A DNA stretch of 64,000 bases from Gloeophyllum trabeum ATCC 11539. Its lineage: Eukaryota > Basidiomycota > Agaricomycetes > Gloeophyllales > Gloeophyllaceae. The notes under the pieces were generated by a model that saw nothing but the letters and a program-made list of their open reading frames with translations, had not been told where the DNA came from and made no database searches. Positions within the stretch are counted from its first letter, which is position 1; every line of letters begins with the position of its first letter. The stretch is taken from assembly GCF_000344685.1 (NCBI RefSeq), contig NW_006920425.1, positions 548,297 through 612,296 on the forward strand. The letters are read 5' to 3'. Positions 13,597 through 24,545 of the stretch are shown here, in pieces. The position numbers were made by a program, and so were the translations under genes.

Positions 13597-13992
13597 TTAC
13601 TTCGTAACGTGGGCGGCATCATGAGGGGGCTATGCGGATTCGCGCTCTAGTCAGGACACGTGTGAAGACAGGAGTGGTCAGGCTCACAGCGTTCTTGACA
13701 TCGAGAATCTCTGCCAGCTTGTCGAACTCCGTCTGAGTGGCAGTGGCAGTACCGGTGCAGACTAAGGAGGATAGCAGATCAGCCTCCGTCCCCTCATTCA
13801 GCAGTCCGCACACTTACTATCGATAACACGTTGCTCCGGCTCGCCCATCTTCTGGGCAATCTCGGTGTACGAGATTCCTAGCAGGGCAGATACGGTACAT
13901 CAGCGGTCCAGTAGTACTCCATGCGACGAGATCGGCATACCCTTTCTCTCCTTTGCGGCGCGAAGGGCAGTGCAGCGGGGATCGGGGGCCAT
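13597..13992 (-). CDS. Small stand-alone cyanate-hydratase N-domain-like protein (copy 2)
   Basis: Paralogue of the gene at 12744-13129 with the same intron pattern. It starts MAPDPRCTALRAAKERKG, continues ISYTEIAQKMGEPEQRVID and CTGTATATQTEFDKLAEILD, and after the last intron ends PPHDAAHVTK with TAA at 13597-13599, giving about 73 residues. Without removing that last intron (GTGAGC donor, ATAG acceptor) the frame runs on into an unrelated tail, and the match of the spliced end to copy 1 (PPNDKVHKTK) supports the intron. Only the N-terminal helical domain of cyanase is represented. The catalytic Arg/Glu/Ser residues of that enzyme lie in the missing C-terminal part. Head-to-tail arrangement with copy 1 indicates tandem duplication. 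Confidence 0.74.
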
Positions 13993-14456
13993 GATAGTTA
14001 ATGCAAGTGTCGGATGCAGGTGTAGTGGATGGTTTGGGAGCAGTCAGATGAATCCCCGCAGGGTCTATATACAGATCAGGGCGTCTGTCCGGGAGTAAAC
14101 GCTCGAAATGGATTGGTTGGGCGGAGCCGCGAAGGGAATGTCAGATGATCGATACGTTATCAGTCGTACCATCAACAGCTACAGTCTGTTGGGTTTGAAG
14201 AATATAATTATGAGTTTACAGACAGTATTTCGAACGCCATAGGCCGCCAGAGCTCAGATCTCAGCGCTCATCCAGAGGCCGCCCCAAGCCAAGTCATTGT
14301 AGGTATGCAATAGTGCCGAGGACATAGGTGCATGCCAAAAGCTGTAGAATGAACTGCAGTATTGTCTAAGAGCAAAACAACTTTCTCTTGAATCCCGAAG
14401 TTAATATCGAGCCAATAATATGTTGTACAACCACATCCGCGGAATCCTCACGCCAA
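13993..14456. other. Intergenic, promoter of cyanase-N-like copy 2 and P450 3' side
   Basis: No open frame of note. It contains the TATA box listed above and presumably the 3' UTR of the P450 at 14457-16635. Confidence 0.5.
14066..14071 (-). promoter_or_regulatory. TATA box of cyanase-N-like copy 2
   Basis: TATATA (read as TGTATATAGA on the minus strand) about 75 bp upstream of the ATG at 13992. Confidence 0.4.
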
Positions 14457-16635
14457 TTATGGCTTTTCGCTATGGATACGTATAAGATCCTCTGCAGCCG
14501 GCGACCGCGGCTTGATAGCGCATTTGAAGGGAGCAGACATTCTATACTCTGTGTGGGCCATGGAGTAGAAACCAAATGAAATAATTCGCTCACCCGATGA
14601 TACCAGGCGACAGAGCTGGCTTGAGTGACACGGGGTTATCTTCCTGGTCCAAAGGAGGTGCGATGTCAAAGACAGACAAGACGGAGGTTACAAGGCTGAA
14701 CATCATTCTGTCACTGAGGAACCTCCCAGGACAGATGCTAGTACATTGTTTTACTCAGTCGACTTCATATAAGTATCCCACATACCCCGCATGGCTCTTA
14801 CCGTCTTCCGAAACCAAATGCTGCAACTCTGGGGTCCCTGACGTTAGGATTGATTCTACCATCCTCCAGGAATCGCTCAGGATTGAAGCGCTCTGGGTCG
14901 GGGTACTCTTTAGGATCGTGCAGAATCGACCTAACATACCGACTCAGTCTCCGAAATGCAGGTAACGTTTCGAGACCTACCAAGCGTTTCCGAACACAAG
15001 TGAACCCTTAGGAATGAAGTAACCTTGATACTCGTCATCCTCAGTGGAGCAATGCGGAAAGGCTTATATACAGAAAATTACGTTAACCGAAAGACAGCCC
15101 GTAGAGGACGCACTCGCCTAGGGGAGTTATAACTTGCCATCGCATGGTTTCCATAATCATAGCCTCGATATACGGAAGCCGATCTCTGTCAGAGAAGTCA
15201 GGCAGTCTGCTCGTTCCAACGACTTCATCCAATACTGCTTGTGCTCGTTTCTGGACATCAGGATACATGGCCATGGCAAGGAACCAGTTATGTGCTGTGG
15301 ATACAGTCTGGAGGGGCTTAGGGCATAGAAGAGGGTCGATGATGATATTACTCACCGAATCGATGCCGGCTGGGTTAGTCATCGAGATGTTACTACTCCG
15401 CATTATATTGTGATCACCCGAGGAAGACCTACCAACGTACGCAATGCCTCCAAGATACTTTATCGTATCACGCTCATGTGCCGTATCTTCCATTTCTTCT
15501 GGCAGACCTTGAAGTGCCGCGGACGTGATGGACGGGGTAGCAGTTCCTTGGCGCTGTAGCCCGGTTTCAATGTAGATGTATGAGATCCGAGCAACTTCAC
15601 TCACCACAGCATCTGCCACATTCTGAAAGGGTTTGTTAATCATGTCCTCCACGACTTTCCTCCAATATTTGGCTTTTTTTTGGAAGCCTGCACCGGGAAA
15701 CCAAACTGGCACATATTTGACTGCAAGACTCCGACTCCATCAGAGAAGGGCCACACGAAATGCCAGCACAACCCACGGATCGGAATGTGGTTCACAAGAA
15801 ACGCTCCTGGCATGCCTGACTCGGAAATACTCGCCATAGCTACTTCCGCGACTTGGATATACGGATCATCTTTATGCGATATCTCGATCCCATATGCGAC
15901 GTCCATTATTAATGCAGTAACCATACTGCGGCGAATCAATATTTGCATGACTGGGAAGACTGGCAGCGTACGTACTGGCGAACATGAGCAAAGAATTCGT
16001 CCGGGTCTGCCAGAAAGCGACCAAGGGATTTCCGTGCTGCCTGAATCAGCTGGGGTTGGTATTCCTCTACTGCTCCCGGGTTGAAATATTGATGGAAGGC
16101 ACGTCTTCCCTTCCGCCATTCTTCACCATACGGAAGCATTGCGAAAAACCATCCCCATCCCACCCTATGCATACACAGTGAGATAACGAACGAAAGCAGG
16201 ATATACTGTACGGACAATTCAATAATCATGGGTTGGCGACTCCTGCTCGAATATATAGCAGATCGCGTCTCGAAAATGTCGGAAATTGCTTGCAGAGAGT
16301 TCAGGACGACTATGTGCTGTCCCAATATACTTATGTGTATCACATGCCCTGCAAGCGCTTCAATTCCTTTGGGCAAAGGCAGGGCTACGAAAGACATACC
16401 ATACTCCTTCGACCACTCATGAAACTTCAAGTGTTGTTGGTCATGTGGTAAATCAAAGAGATTTCCGACTAGGAGTCGTCCTGGAGGACCCGGAGGAAGT
16501 CCTAGAGACATTGTGTTAGCATAAAATGCCGAGGCCACGACCATCGTCCGTACTTGTCCTGCGATTTCGAACATACTTCCAAGTCCAGAGCGCAAGTGCA
16601 GTTAGAATGCAGACAAGGATCGAAGATGATGACAT
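14457..16635 (-). CDS. Cytochrome P450 (OrdA-like), complete
   Basis: Complete microsomal P450. Exon 1 starts at 16635 (MSSSSILVCILTALALWTW), which is a good N-terminal membrane anchor, and splices into RLPPGPPGRLLVGNLFDLP, the proline hinge. Further exons give WGWFFAMLPYGEEWRKGRR, the post-I-helix segment LAMAMYPDVQKRAQAVLDEV, ExxR in METMRWQ, ERFNPERFLEDGR, and the heme loop FGFGRRICPGR, split by an intron as in the paralogue at 1-1973. It ends KPRSPAAEDLIRIHSEKP with TAA at 14457-14459. About eleven introns are needed. The one after 'ITPL' appears to use a GC donor. Downstream genes in the same orientation are the cyanase-N-like pair. Substrate unknown; annotation as 'O-methylsterigmatocystin oxidoreductase-like' is a family label, not a function. 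Confidence 0.87.
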
Positions 16636-16697
16636 TTAAATCCGTGTAGCAACGAAACAGCAGCTCGTGCTTGTCCTGGGCTGCCCGGCGGATTCAG

Positions 16698-16705
16698 TAT
16701 ATATA
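16698..16705 (-). promoter_or_regulatory. TATA box of the complete P450
   Basis: TATATATA about 63-70 bp upstream of the ATG at 16635, in the usual position for a fungal core promoter. Confidence 0.45.
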
Positions 16706-16865
16706 CTCCTGAGTCTGAGCAAGATCATCACGAGTGGGGGTTGACTGTTTGGGCGACATTGTATGCCAGGTCACGGTTCATCACGACCCGTCTCGTACGT
16801 TGCTGAGTTCCTATTCAGAATGGCTTGCAACGTGCCTCTGACGGCCGTCTGTAGTACTGTATGAT

Positions 16866-16969
16866 TTCGATCTATTCGGCAGTCACGCGTCACAGGGGTA
16901 CCTGCCGAAGTTCAAATGACGAATCGGTCAGATGAGTCACACGTCACACCGCCTGCCGAATAGATCGAA
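16866..16969. repeat. 104-bp imperfect hairpin with 17-bp perfect arms
   Basis: Arms at 16866-16882 and 16953-16969 are exact reverse complements (TTCGATCTATTCGGCAG). A partial third copy of the inner motif (CTGCCGAAG) sits at about 16911. It lies about 230 bp upstream of the P450 ATG. It could be a solo miniature element or a regulatory cruciform; no target duplication was found. Confidence 0.5.
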
Positions 16970-17080
16970 GTACATGTAGTAGTTTGATCCACTTGTGAAA
17001 AGTTGCCACCGGCGCGTCCGCGGCCCCCGAGAACCCTCTCTTTCCTGTCCTTCCCCTAACTTGACTCCAGTTTGACTCAC

Positions 17081-17480
17081 GTAGCTTTCGGATGTGAACT
17101 TAAGCTTGGTGTCCTCATTGACCTTCTCTTCCATATACAACGCCTGGAAGGGGACAGGCTGTCACAGGAAGATCTGAAGCTGACTTAGAATAACTACAAC
17201 GCAAGCTTTCCTTGAGCATACCCAGGTGACAGTGGGATTACAGTCCGGAACTGTTGCATGTCATAGCTCCACAAGGTTCCGAATCGCAATATTGACTGGA
17301 AGGTGATTCGATCCAGCCTGAGGATCAGGATATCCCGCGGGCCGTAGCCGGTACCGAATCCACATAAATAACAGATTTAGCCTCCCTCCAGTATCGCCTA
17401 GCAAACGGGATGGCTCCTATAGAAGCGTATGCACCGCCGCCACTCGGGATAGCGAAGTAAACTGTTCCCGTATCAGACAT
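17081..17480 (-). CDS. Possible unrecognised short gene or gene fragment
   Basis: Minus-strand readings look gene-like. One starts at 17480 (MSDTGTVYFAIPSGGGAYAS). A separate exon-like segment at 17081-17142 (ALYMEEKVNEDTKLKFTSES) is preceded by CAG and followed by a GTGAGT donor. Joining them requires introns I could not fix with confidence, and no family match comes to mind. May be a diverged or broken gene. Confidence 0.25.
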
Positions 17481-18166
17481 CCTTGTTTGATCTTTGCCTT
17501 AATTTAAACTAAGGAGAAGACATGTCCAAACAGTGGCGTTGATACACAAGATGCAGGTCCTCTGTTTTGCCGCCACTGGACGCTCTTCGACCACCGCCCC
17601 GAAGAGACACACACCGGCTGTTACTTTTCTTTCCGAAGATGTCCCATATACCCTGCTTGGCGGTGAGTGCGTCTCACGTCACGCGCGTGTCTTTGCAGAG
17701 CTGATATTCTCATGAGATCTAATCCTGGATCCTGGAGAGAGCACCCGGTACCGGGGGGGGGGGGGTGAGTGAGCGTAGTCGCACGTCAAGAAATTTGACC
17801 TTTCAATGATTTGTGGCGCCTTGTCTGCACCGGGACGATGTGCATTTTATACGGTAGCAATGCTGCTATAATGCGCTGGTACGTTTCCGCCTGTACGCCA
17901 CTCACTTCGTAGCCTCACAATACTCACTAGGTAAAGGTTATGATACGATTGAGAGCAGTGCATTTCAAGTCATGCATGGATCGAATCTCGTACAGCGTGA
18001 TTGATGATTAGTAAAATCGAATCAAGACATCAAGATATCATTCCAACTTAGCTCCTCCTTCTGTTTGATATCACCCAGAGAGAGGTGTCGCCTGGAGCCA
18101 CTTGGTATAAAATATCGACATGGAAGCGTTTGCTCCCTTTACCTCCCCAGGATATCTGGCAGCGAG
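17481..18166. other. Intergenic with a 13-G run
   Basis: Contains an uninterrupted run of 13 G at 17753-17765. A plus-strand open reading at about 17533-17715 has no recognisable domain. The promoter of the DUF6534 gene at 18167 should lie at the 3' end. Confidence 0.4.
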
Positions 18167-19747
18167 ATGTGCGGCCCAGATATACCCAGCGACATTGCCG
18201 GACAGTGCGTATCTCATCAACTCTTCGTCTTCTGCAACAGTCTAAGTCCGCGTTGCTGAGTTCTTCTGCTCTTTTAGGAATGGACCTTTGGTACGTCTGT
18301 CAATACCGGAAATGTGATCGTGAGCTAAACATTTATCTAGCTCATGGGATACCTGTTCTCGTATCTCTTGCAAGGCATCCTCATAGTGCAAGTATGTAAG
18401 TCGATGAAAGTTCCGATTCAACACTCTTGAATGCCCTACTCACTTGCGCCGCGAACGATAGTCATCTTCTGTAGCCAGCCGACGTATGCAACGGATAGGT
18501 TGCCGATAAAGGTCACAGGTAACGCCGCACTCTAGAAGTCTGCCGAATACCCTACTCAACGCCATGCCTCTAGTGTGGATTGTCTTCTGCTTGGAGATAG
18601 TGTCAACTGCCTTTGCTACTGTCTCGGCGTGGTATGGCTTAGCTTCGGGGTGGGGGGACCCGCGAACCCTCATTAATCCTAGCTGGGCTTTCGCGTATAC
18701 GCCGGCCCTCCATGGAATCAGTGAGTTTGCCTCGCGAATCATTGAGGAATACTCATGAAGGACTCAGTCGCCCTCAGCGTACAACTGTTCTTCTGTTGGC
18801 GTATGACTCTGTTCGGAAGCGGTTTCGTAGTTCCGTCCTTTATAGCCACTGTACGTTGAGTAGCCTCTATTCACAGTGAAACTAACGCCTGCGGGCAGGT
18901 TTGTCTTATGCAATCGGCTATGGCAATCGCTTGCGGCGTGAAGGTTAGCAACTGCGTCTGGTGGCTCCATCGTGAACTTACACTGCCTTAGATCTGGGAG
19001 CTACCTGATCTCGACGCCATTTACGGCATAATACCCTTCGTTTCTGTGAGGCCATCCCTCTCATATTTCTTGGGCTTCCAAGTGACGCTTCCTTTCTCAG
19101 GTCTGGTTGGGAGGCAGCGCATTCTGTGATATTATGATCGCTATAAACATGGTTTACCTAGTACGCCAAGTCTCTCTGAGATGTTTTCCCCCCTAACTGA
19201 TCATGCCCAGCTTTACAGAGCGGGACGCGAAGCCGACTTCAAAGCGACTTACCACCTTCTCTTACGTCCCATAATGATATGCGTAGAAACCGGAATAATG
19301 ACTGCGTGTTCCTCCATCATGCACCTCGTTCTTTTCTTGGCCATCCGCAACGATAACGCCCACTTTACCTTGTGAGTGACCGTCTCTTCTCATGTCAGTA
19401 TTACTCAGACTAGTCCCGCAGCCTATTCCTGACTGCCAAGCTGTAAGTACCCCCGCCTGGATACGGAATCCCACTTATCTTACGTGACTCGTAGATATTC
19501 CAATACACTCCTTGCTACATTAAACGTACGCAGGACTCGCCCGGAGAATAGACCGACTAGCGCGTTTCACGGTCACTCACGGTCGACCAATCAGAAAGGA
19601 CAGTCTTCCTGGGAAGCCGAGCTGGACAGGATCCAGCCATCCCGTCTCAGCGGTCGGACGCCTGCGACTGTTTTTATTACAACCAGCACTTCCACGCACA
19701 AAGACGATGAAGCCGTTCTGGATATAGGCCATGCCAATATTGTCTGA
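18167..19747 (+). CDS. DUF6534-type multi-pass membrane protein (copy B)
   Basis: Starts MCGPDIPSDIAGQ. After two short introns it reads NGPLLMGYLFSYLLQGILIV, the first membrane helix typical of the family. Next come VIFCSQPTYATDRLPIKV, then VWIVFCLEIVSTAFATVSAW and YGLASGWGDPRTLINPSWAF (about 18573-18690). The C-terminal exon carries RRYSNTLLATLNVRR (from 19487) and a polar tail with NQKGQSSWEAELDRIQ. The stop is 19745-19747. It is close to copy D at 52976-54501 over its whole length, including intron positions, but D is on the opposite strand and its tail ends earlier. The function of the family is unknown. Confidence 0.78.
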
Positions 19748-19902
19748 TAATGGGATGGACTCCTCGAGCGTCCCGAGCGCTGCTGTGCTGCTCTAGCATG
19801 TACAAACGAGATACATAGGGCGTAAAACAGTTTGAAATGTACTTCTACCTGGGTATAAATCATTTGGGTGTACCGGGATCATCCTAGCCTTAGGCCGGGT
19901 GC

Positions 19903-20437
19903 ATGAGAATAGGACCCCTGAAAGTACCAATGGAGGTTAGATACCAGAGAACCTGATTTCCTTCATTTTTACCGGGACCGAATTTCGCTTAATTTGGCTG
20001 TTTTTACCGGGACGCGATACCAACCTAGCCGTGTGGCTCGAGATTTACCGGGATCCAGATATCCAACCTCCGAATTTTGATCCGGTTACAAGGGTCTTTC
20101 TTAGCCAAATTTGATCAAAATAAGGCATTATTCGCTACAATATGCTATATTTAGGCCCAATGTTGCCAAAACAGTGCAATCTCAGCTCAAATATTTATTG
20201 GGGCAAATTGTGGCTGCACAAGCGAGTGATTGAGTGCCGGGAGAAGCCGGGTCTATACCACAATGGTATCTGACCTTGGATATCGAGCCTCAATTCTACC
20301 GGGACTGAAGTATCCGGCCTCTTGGGCGCTTCGCCACATTTTACCGCAACCGTATCTAACATACGGCCTCCAGACCTCACTTTTTTACGGAATCGGTATC
20401 TAACCTCCATCGGTATTTTCAGGGGTCCTATGAGAAT
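19903..20437. mobile_element. hAT-like miniature element (519 bp) with 8-bp target duplication
   Basis: The element spans 19911-20429. Its terminal 35 bp match as inverted repeats at 33 of 35 positions (outer end AGGACCCCTGAAA). It is flanked by a perfect 8-bp duplication ATGAGAAT at 19903-19910 and 20430-20437. Inside, the motif TTTACCGGGA and variants recur at least five times. No transposase frame is present, so it is non-autonomous. An 8-bp duplication is characteristic of the hAT superfamily. It ends about 120 bp before the GLE1 start codon and so lies in that gene's promoter or 5' UTR. Confidence 0.85.
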
Positions 20438-20558
20438 TCGGGGTCCTTACCACATGCACGTGCAGCTCACGTGGTGTCAGGTGTCGCTGTGGCTGCACCA
20501 TGGGCGCATGTTTCGCCAGTGTCTCGTCTTGCCACCTTTGCCACACGCAGACCTCGGA

Positions 20559-22542
20559 ATGCACATCAAAGTGCCACGAACCGTTTCCCCTTCGCCTGTT
20601 CGACGGTGACTATGTTGTTCTCTTACATTTTATTCATGTTCACGATGTCTTATACAGGAATATCCGGCAGGGCTCTACCTTTGGCGTGCCAAAGGACGAC
20701 GAATGGTACGATTCGGATTCGAACGAGTCGGAATCGGCGTCTTCAAGTTCGTCGTCGTCGGACTCGTTCTTCTATGACTCTGAGCCGGAAGAGACTCTAC
20801 CCATAACGTGGGTCAGTTCGGTACGCTTTGCAAGCTGATCTGATACCTCTCTATTCAGAAAGCCCAAGATACCGCGCACAGACGAGGAGATTCGTGCTAT
20901 TGAGGAGGCAGTAAACTCCATTCGGATCCGCACGAGACACAGCGATCCTTACGAGGAATGGGAGCGGAAGACGAAGGAGGAGGCTCTGGTGAGTGCACGG
21001 AGGGCGCACGCGTTGCTGCGCAGCCGTCGACGCAAAGTCCAAGAAGCGACGGAAGCGGAGGAGGCCAAGAGGTTGGCGGCGCTGCATAAGAAACAGATGG
21101 AGGAGGTCGAGGCCCGGATCGCGAAGCTACAGATGGAACAGCAGAGCGAAGAGGAGAAACTACGCGAGGCGTGGAAAGCACGCGACAAGCGCCTGTGGGA
21201 GCGGATAGAGGCGGTAATTAAGGCCGAGGAGGACAAGGTGAAGGCAAAACTAGAGGCAGACCGCAAGGCAAAGGAGGAAGCGGAGAAGAAGAAGAGGGAA
21301 GAGGAAGAGAGGCGTAGGCAGGAGGAAGAGCGAAAGCGCAAGGAGGCGGAGGAGGCGAGGTTGAAGAAGGAACGGGAGGAGACAGAAGCTAGGGAACAGC
21401 AGGCGAAGGAAGAGGAACAGAAGCGGAAGGAGGAGGAGATGACCAAGGCTCAGGCGGAGAAGCTAAAGCAGGAGGAAAAGGAGAGGGAAGCGTTGGGTAT
21501 GACTACGGCAGAGGATGACTGGCGACGTGCCCGAGACTCTTTAAAGGTGCGGGGACAGCCCTCCGGTCTCTGATATTCGTTCATAGTCGATTCCTCAGCG
21601 ACTTAAAGGCGGGCCCATGAAGACCGTCAAATCCAACAAGGAGTTGAAGTCAGCGTGGGGCAAGGTCAGGCGTGAGATCACGCCTAAGATCGGGCAGCTA
21701 ACCAACGACACCCGCGAGATCGACCGTATCGTAAGTAACGCACCGCCCACGCTGTCGCGGTTACTAATCACGATGCCAGTCACACCAAATCGTCGACATG
21801 ATCCGCCCCACGCAGCGGCAATCCGGCGACCTGTACTACGCCTGCCTCTCCTCCCTTGCCAAGGCCATTCTCCTGCAAGCCGAGACAGAAGTGACCGCGG
21901 AGAAACGCAGCGCCTTGCCCCTCGTCCAGGTCACAGTCAACATGCTCTCCGCGCTTGAGTCCTTTGGCGAGATCTTCTTCGCAAAGCTCTGCCAGCGCTC
22001 GGGCGGGTGGCCCATCCCCGCCGTCGTGCCATCCGTCGATGTGGATGGGACACCGTTCGATGCGGAGACGCGGAAGAAAGCGATGGGGTACCGCGCAGAG
22101 GAGTCGCAGAGCGAGTTCGCCACGAGGCTCGCGGGGATGATGCGCGTGTATTTCGCGGTTCTGGTCGCGCCTGTGCAGAGCCCGCTGGATAAGATGTTCC
22201 AGCTTCCGCGGGTGTGGACGTACTTTGCGCGGATGCTGAGTACGCCGCAGCTGCTCTCCTCGCCCATTGCACCGTCGCTCTTACATAGTGAGTGAAAGCC
22301 CGTTTTCATTGTTAGTGCAGTGCTAAGAGTATTTCAATGTAGTTGCTCTCGATGTCGGCGGCATTGAGGCCAAGCACGTCTTCGGGAAGCAGTGGGTGAA
22401 GATGATGGAACTCCTGTATGAGGGTGTTACCACGGGTATCGGAGGGGCCAGTGAGCGAGTCCTTGGAGGCTCTTCTCCCGAGGGTAAGGCTGCACGGGTG
22501 CGGGTCCAACTCGAGATCGAGCGAGTCATGAGCGCACCATAG
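20559..22542 (+). CDS. GLE1: GLE1, mRNA export factor at the nuclear pore
   Basis: Nuclear-pore protein that, with inositol hexakisphosphate, activates the DEAD-box helicase Dbp5 during mRNA export. Exon 1 is short (20559-20605, MHIKVPRTVSPSPVRR) and joins in phase to an acidic Ser-rich segment (GVPKDDEWYDSDSNESES). A long charged coiled coil follows (about 20990-21540; runs of K/E/R), then the globular GLE1-like domain: WGKVRREITPKIGQL, LYYACLSSLAKAILLQAETE, ALPLVQVTVNMLSALESFGE, EFATRLAGMMRVYFAVL and VGGIEAKHVFGKQW. The stop TAG is 22540-22542. Five introns, all GT-AG. I estimate about 550-600 residues, normal for fungal GLE1. Single copy and intact; a miniature transposon lies immediately upstream. 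Confidence 0.88.
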
Positions 22543-23181
22543 TACATAGTTCGAACGGGTGTGCTATTGATATTTCTGGGGATAGAGCTGTCATGAACTC
22601 TTAGCTGTAGATTATCTGTACACTAGTTTAACGAATGGTCATGTCGACCACGATTCAGTATTACTGAGAGGAAGTTGGAGCTGTATCTGATATTGAGCGC
22701 CGCGTCTTCATCTACGCGAATAATGCAACATCAGACTCGACGCTACCAGTGACAGCGCATGCGGAAGCCAACGCGAAACCTGAAAGTAGGCGATGCGTAA
22801 ATTCTGCCGAATAAGTATGCAATTGCTTGAGTAGTACAACACAACAATCAAGATAGCTAGCTAGCGAGTCTGTCTGTCTGAGCCGAGTGTCTGGGAATGC
22901 GAGGCGGGAATCGTGGAGAGTGCAAGGCGAAACCAGGGCCCAAGAGCGATGAGGAGGAAGCGGAAGGATTATGGGAGTGCAGGTGACACAAGAAGTCCTT
23001 GTGAAGGGGAAACGGGAAGGGGAAGATAGGACAGGAGGTAGTGGTATGGTGGAGGTGCGGCCTAGTGGTAGGGTATCGGGCCGCACATTATGTGTATACG
23101 GATGTATATAGTGACTATAGAACGGCAGCCGTCGTGGTGACAGGGCTGGTCAGGGAAGGTGGGCGAGCGAAGCGGACGAGA
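22543..23181. other. Convergent intergenic region between GLE1 and HYM1
   Basis: Holds the two 3' UTRs. No supported gene: the minus-strand frame at 22712-23086 has no recognisable features. Confidence 0.5.
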
Positions 23182-24545
23182 TCAGAGGTTCTGTATCTGG
23201 ACGATCAGGAACTGCTTCTCGTCCTATGGGAATACGATCAGCTCGAGTACAGAGCGACTAAGCAAAGAATGCACGTACTGTGAACTGCTCGTCCTCCTTG
23301 TCGTTGTGGAAGTTCTTCAGGAACGCTAACAGTTTCTCCTTATTCCTCCGGAGGATCGCTTCGATCTGTGGGGGTTTCTTGGGGTTCGCAACAAAGACCT
23401 ACAGTTGTAAGGAAGGTTAATCTCGACCAGCAAGGCGCACAGGGACTGGTACACACCTTGAAGACGTGGAATGCCTCGAACTGGATGTTCTTGCTCTTGT
23501 CTCGGAGCAGGTTCATCATCATCTTCAAGTTCGCTTCGTTTGCGATGTACCGGGTCATCACGTTGAAGTTGGCTCGGTCCAGGAGGATTTCGCCGAGCAG
23601 CTTTAATGACTGTCGCTTTGTAACATAGTTGTTGGAGAGGATGAGCGTGGTGAAGGATGAAAAGAACTGGAAATGACGGGGGCGATATAATTAAAATATT
23701 CAGGTCGACAGCCAGCAAGGCTACGCACCCGATCATAGTTCTTGTCTAGGAATTCTGCGACCATGGGCTTGTGCCGTGTTAAGCACTCCTTGAGGTTCGT
23801 ATAGACGTCGCAAGAAATGCCGAACGTGGTGGTCTCAATGTAGTGAGGGAACATGTAAAATCTGACGATGATAAGGGGCTAAAATCCCTCAAACTAATAT
23901 CAGGGCACTCACTGTTCAGAATACAACAGAATCTTGCACAAAGGCTCGTGCCTTAGCATCTCGCGCAAAATCATCCCTGTGTTCAGCGCCACCTCCTCGT
24001 TCTCGTAGCCCTTGAATGCGGCGAAGATCACGTCTTTCTTCTGGCATATGTACTCCACTGTTGGGTATCGTGAACCAATCTGCCGTCGGAGAAGGTTATT
24101 AAATATCTGAACGACGTCCTTCCGGGCTTCGAACTCGAACTTTGCAATATTGACGACCAGATGGTATAACAGATCCGTGCTGTACGTCTCCTGTGCAAGC
24201 TGGGCCACTACCTCAGGCACGGGATCTGCGGGTAGACAAACAGAGACCATATATACCAAATGAGCCATACTATCTCTGCATATCCTAATCAGACCCTACG
24301 CACCTCCGTCGCCATATAAGATCCCCTTGATCGCCTGCAGATTCTTGGATACTTCTTCGTTGGCCTATAAGGACGGTCAGCATCACGATCGACCTCGTCG
24401 GCTCTTCCGCACCAGTGAAACGAGATCACCGCACCTTTCGCCTCGTCTCTCCGCCCGGTGGCCCCGCCTCCAACTTCGGGATCGCGTCCCGGAGCCCTCG
24501 GACGAGATCAGGGGGTGTGCGCGGTTTTGTCTTGAAAAAATTCAT
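23182..24545 (-). CDS. HYM1: MO25/Hym1-like scaffold protein
   Basis: MO25 family helical-repeat scaffold that binds and stabilises germinal-centre/STE20-type kinases; in fungi (Hym1) it acts in the RAM/MOR pathway for polarity and cell separation. The start at 24545 gives [20 protein letters not shown], the classical MO25 N-terminus. Later exons give [115 protein letters not shown] and finally [12 protein letters not shown] with TGA at 23182-23184. Eight or so introns. Expected length about 330 residues, matching the family. Intact and single copy. Confidence 0.9.

Noticed and set aside
13619..13813. Longer C-terminus for cyanase-N-like copy 2 (reading through to VFTRVLTRARIRIAPS)
   Set aside because: Splicing a GTGAGC...ATAG intron gives a C-terminus matching copy 1, so the read-through tail is intronic.
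12744..13992. Calling these genes cyanate hydratase (cynS)
   Set aside because: The catalytic C-terminal domain is absent in both; only the N-terminal helical domain is represented.
20949..21446. 165-codon Ser-rich minus-strand open frame
   Set aside because: Exact antisense shadow of the Glu/Lys/Arg-rich GLE1 coiled coil.
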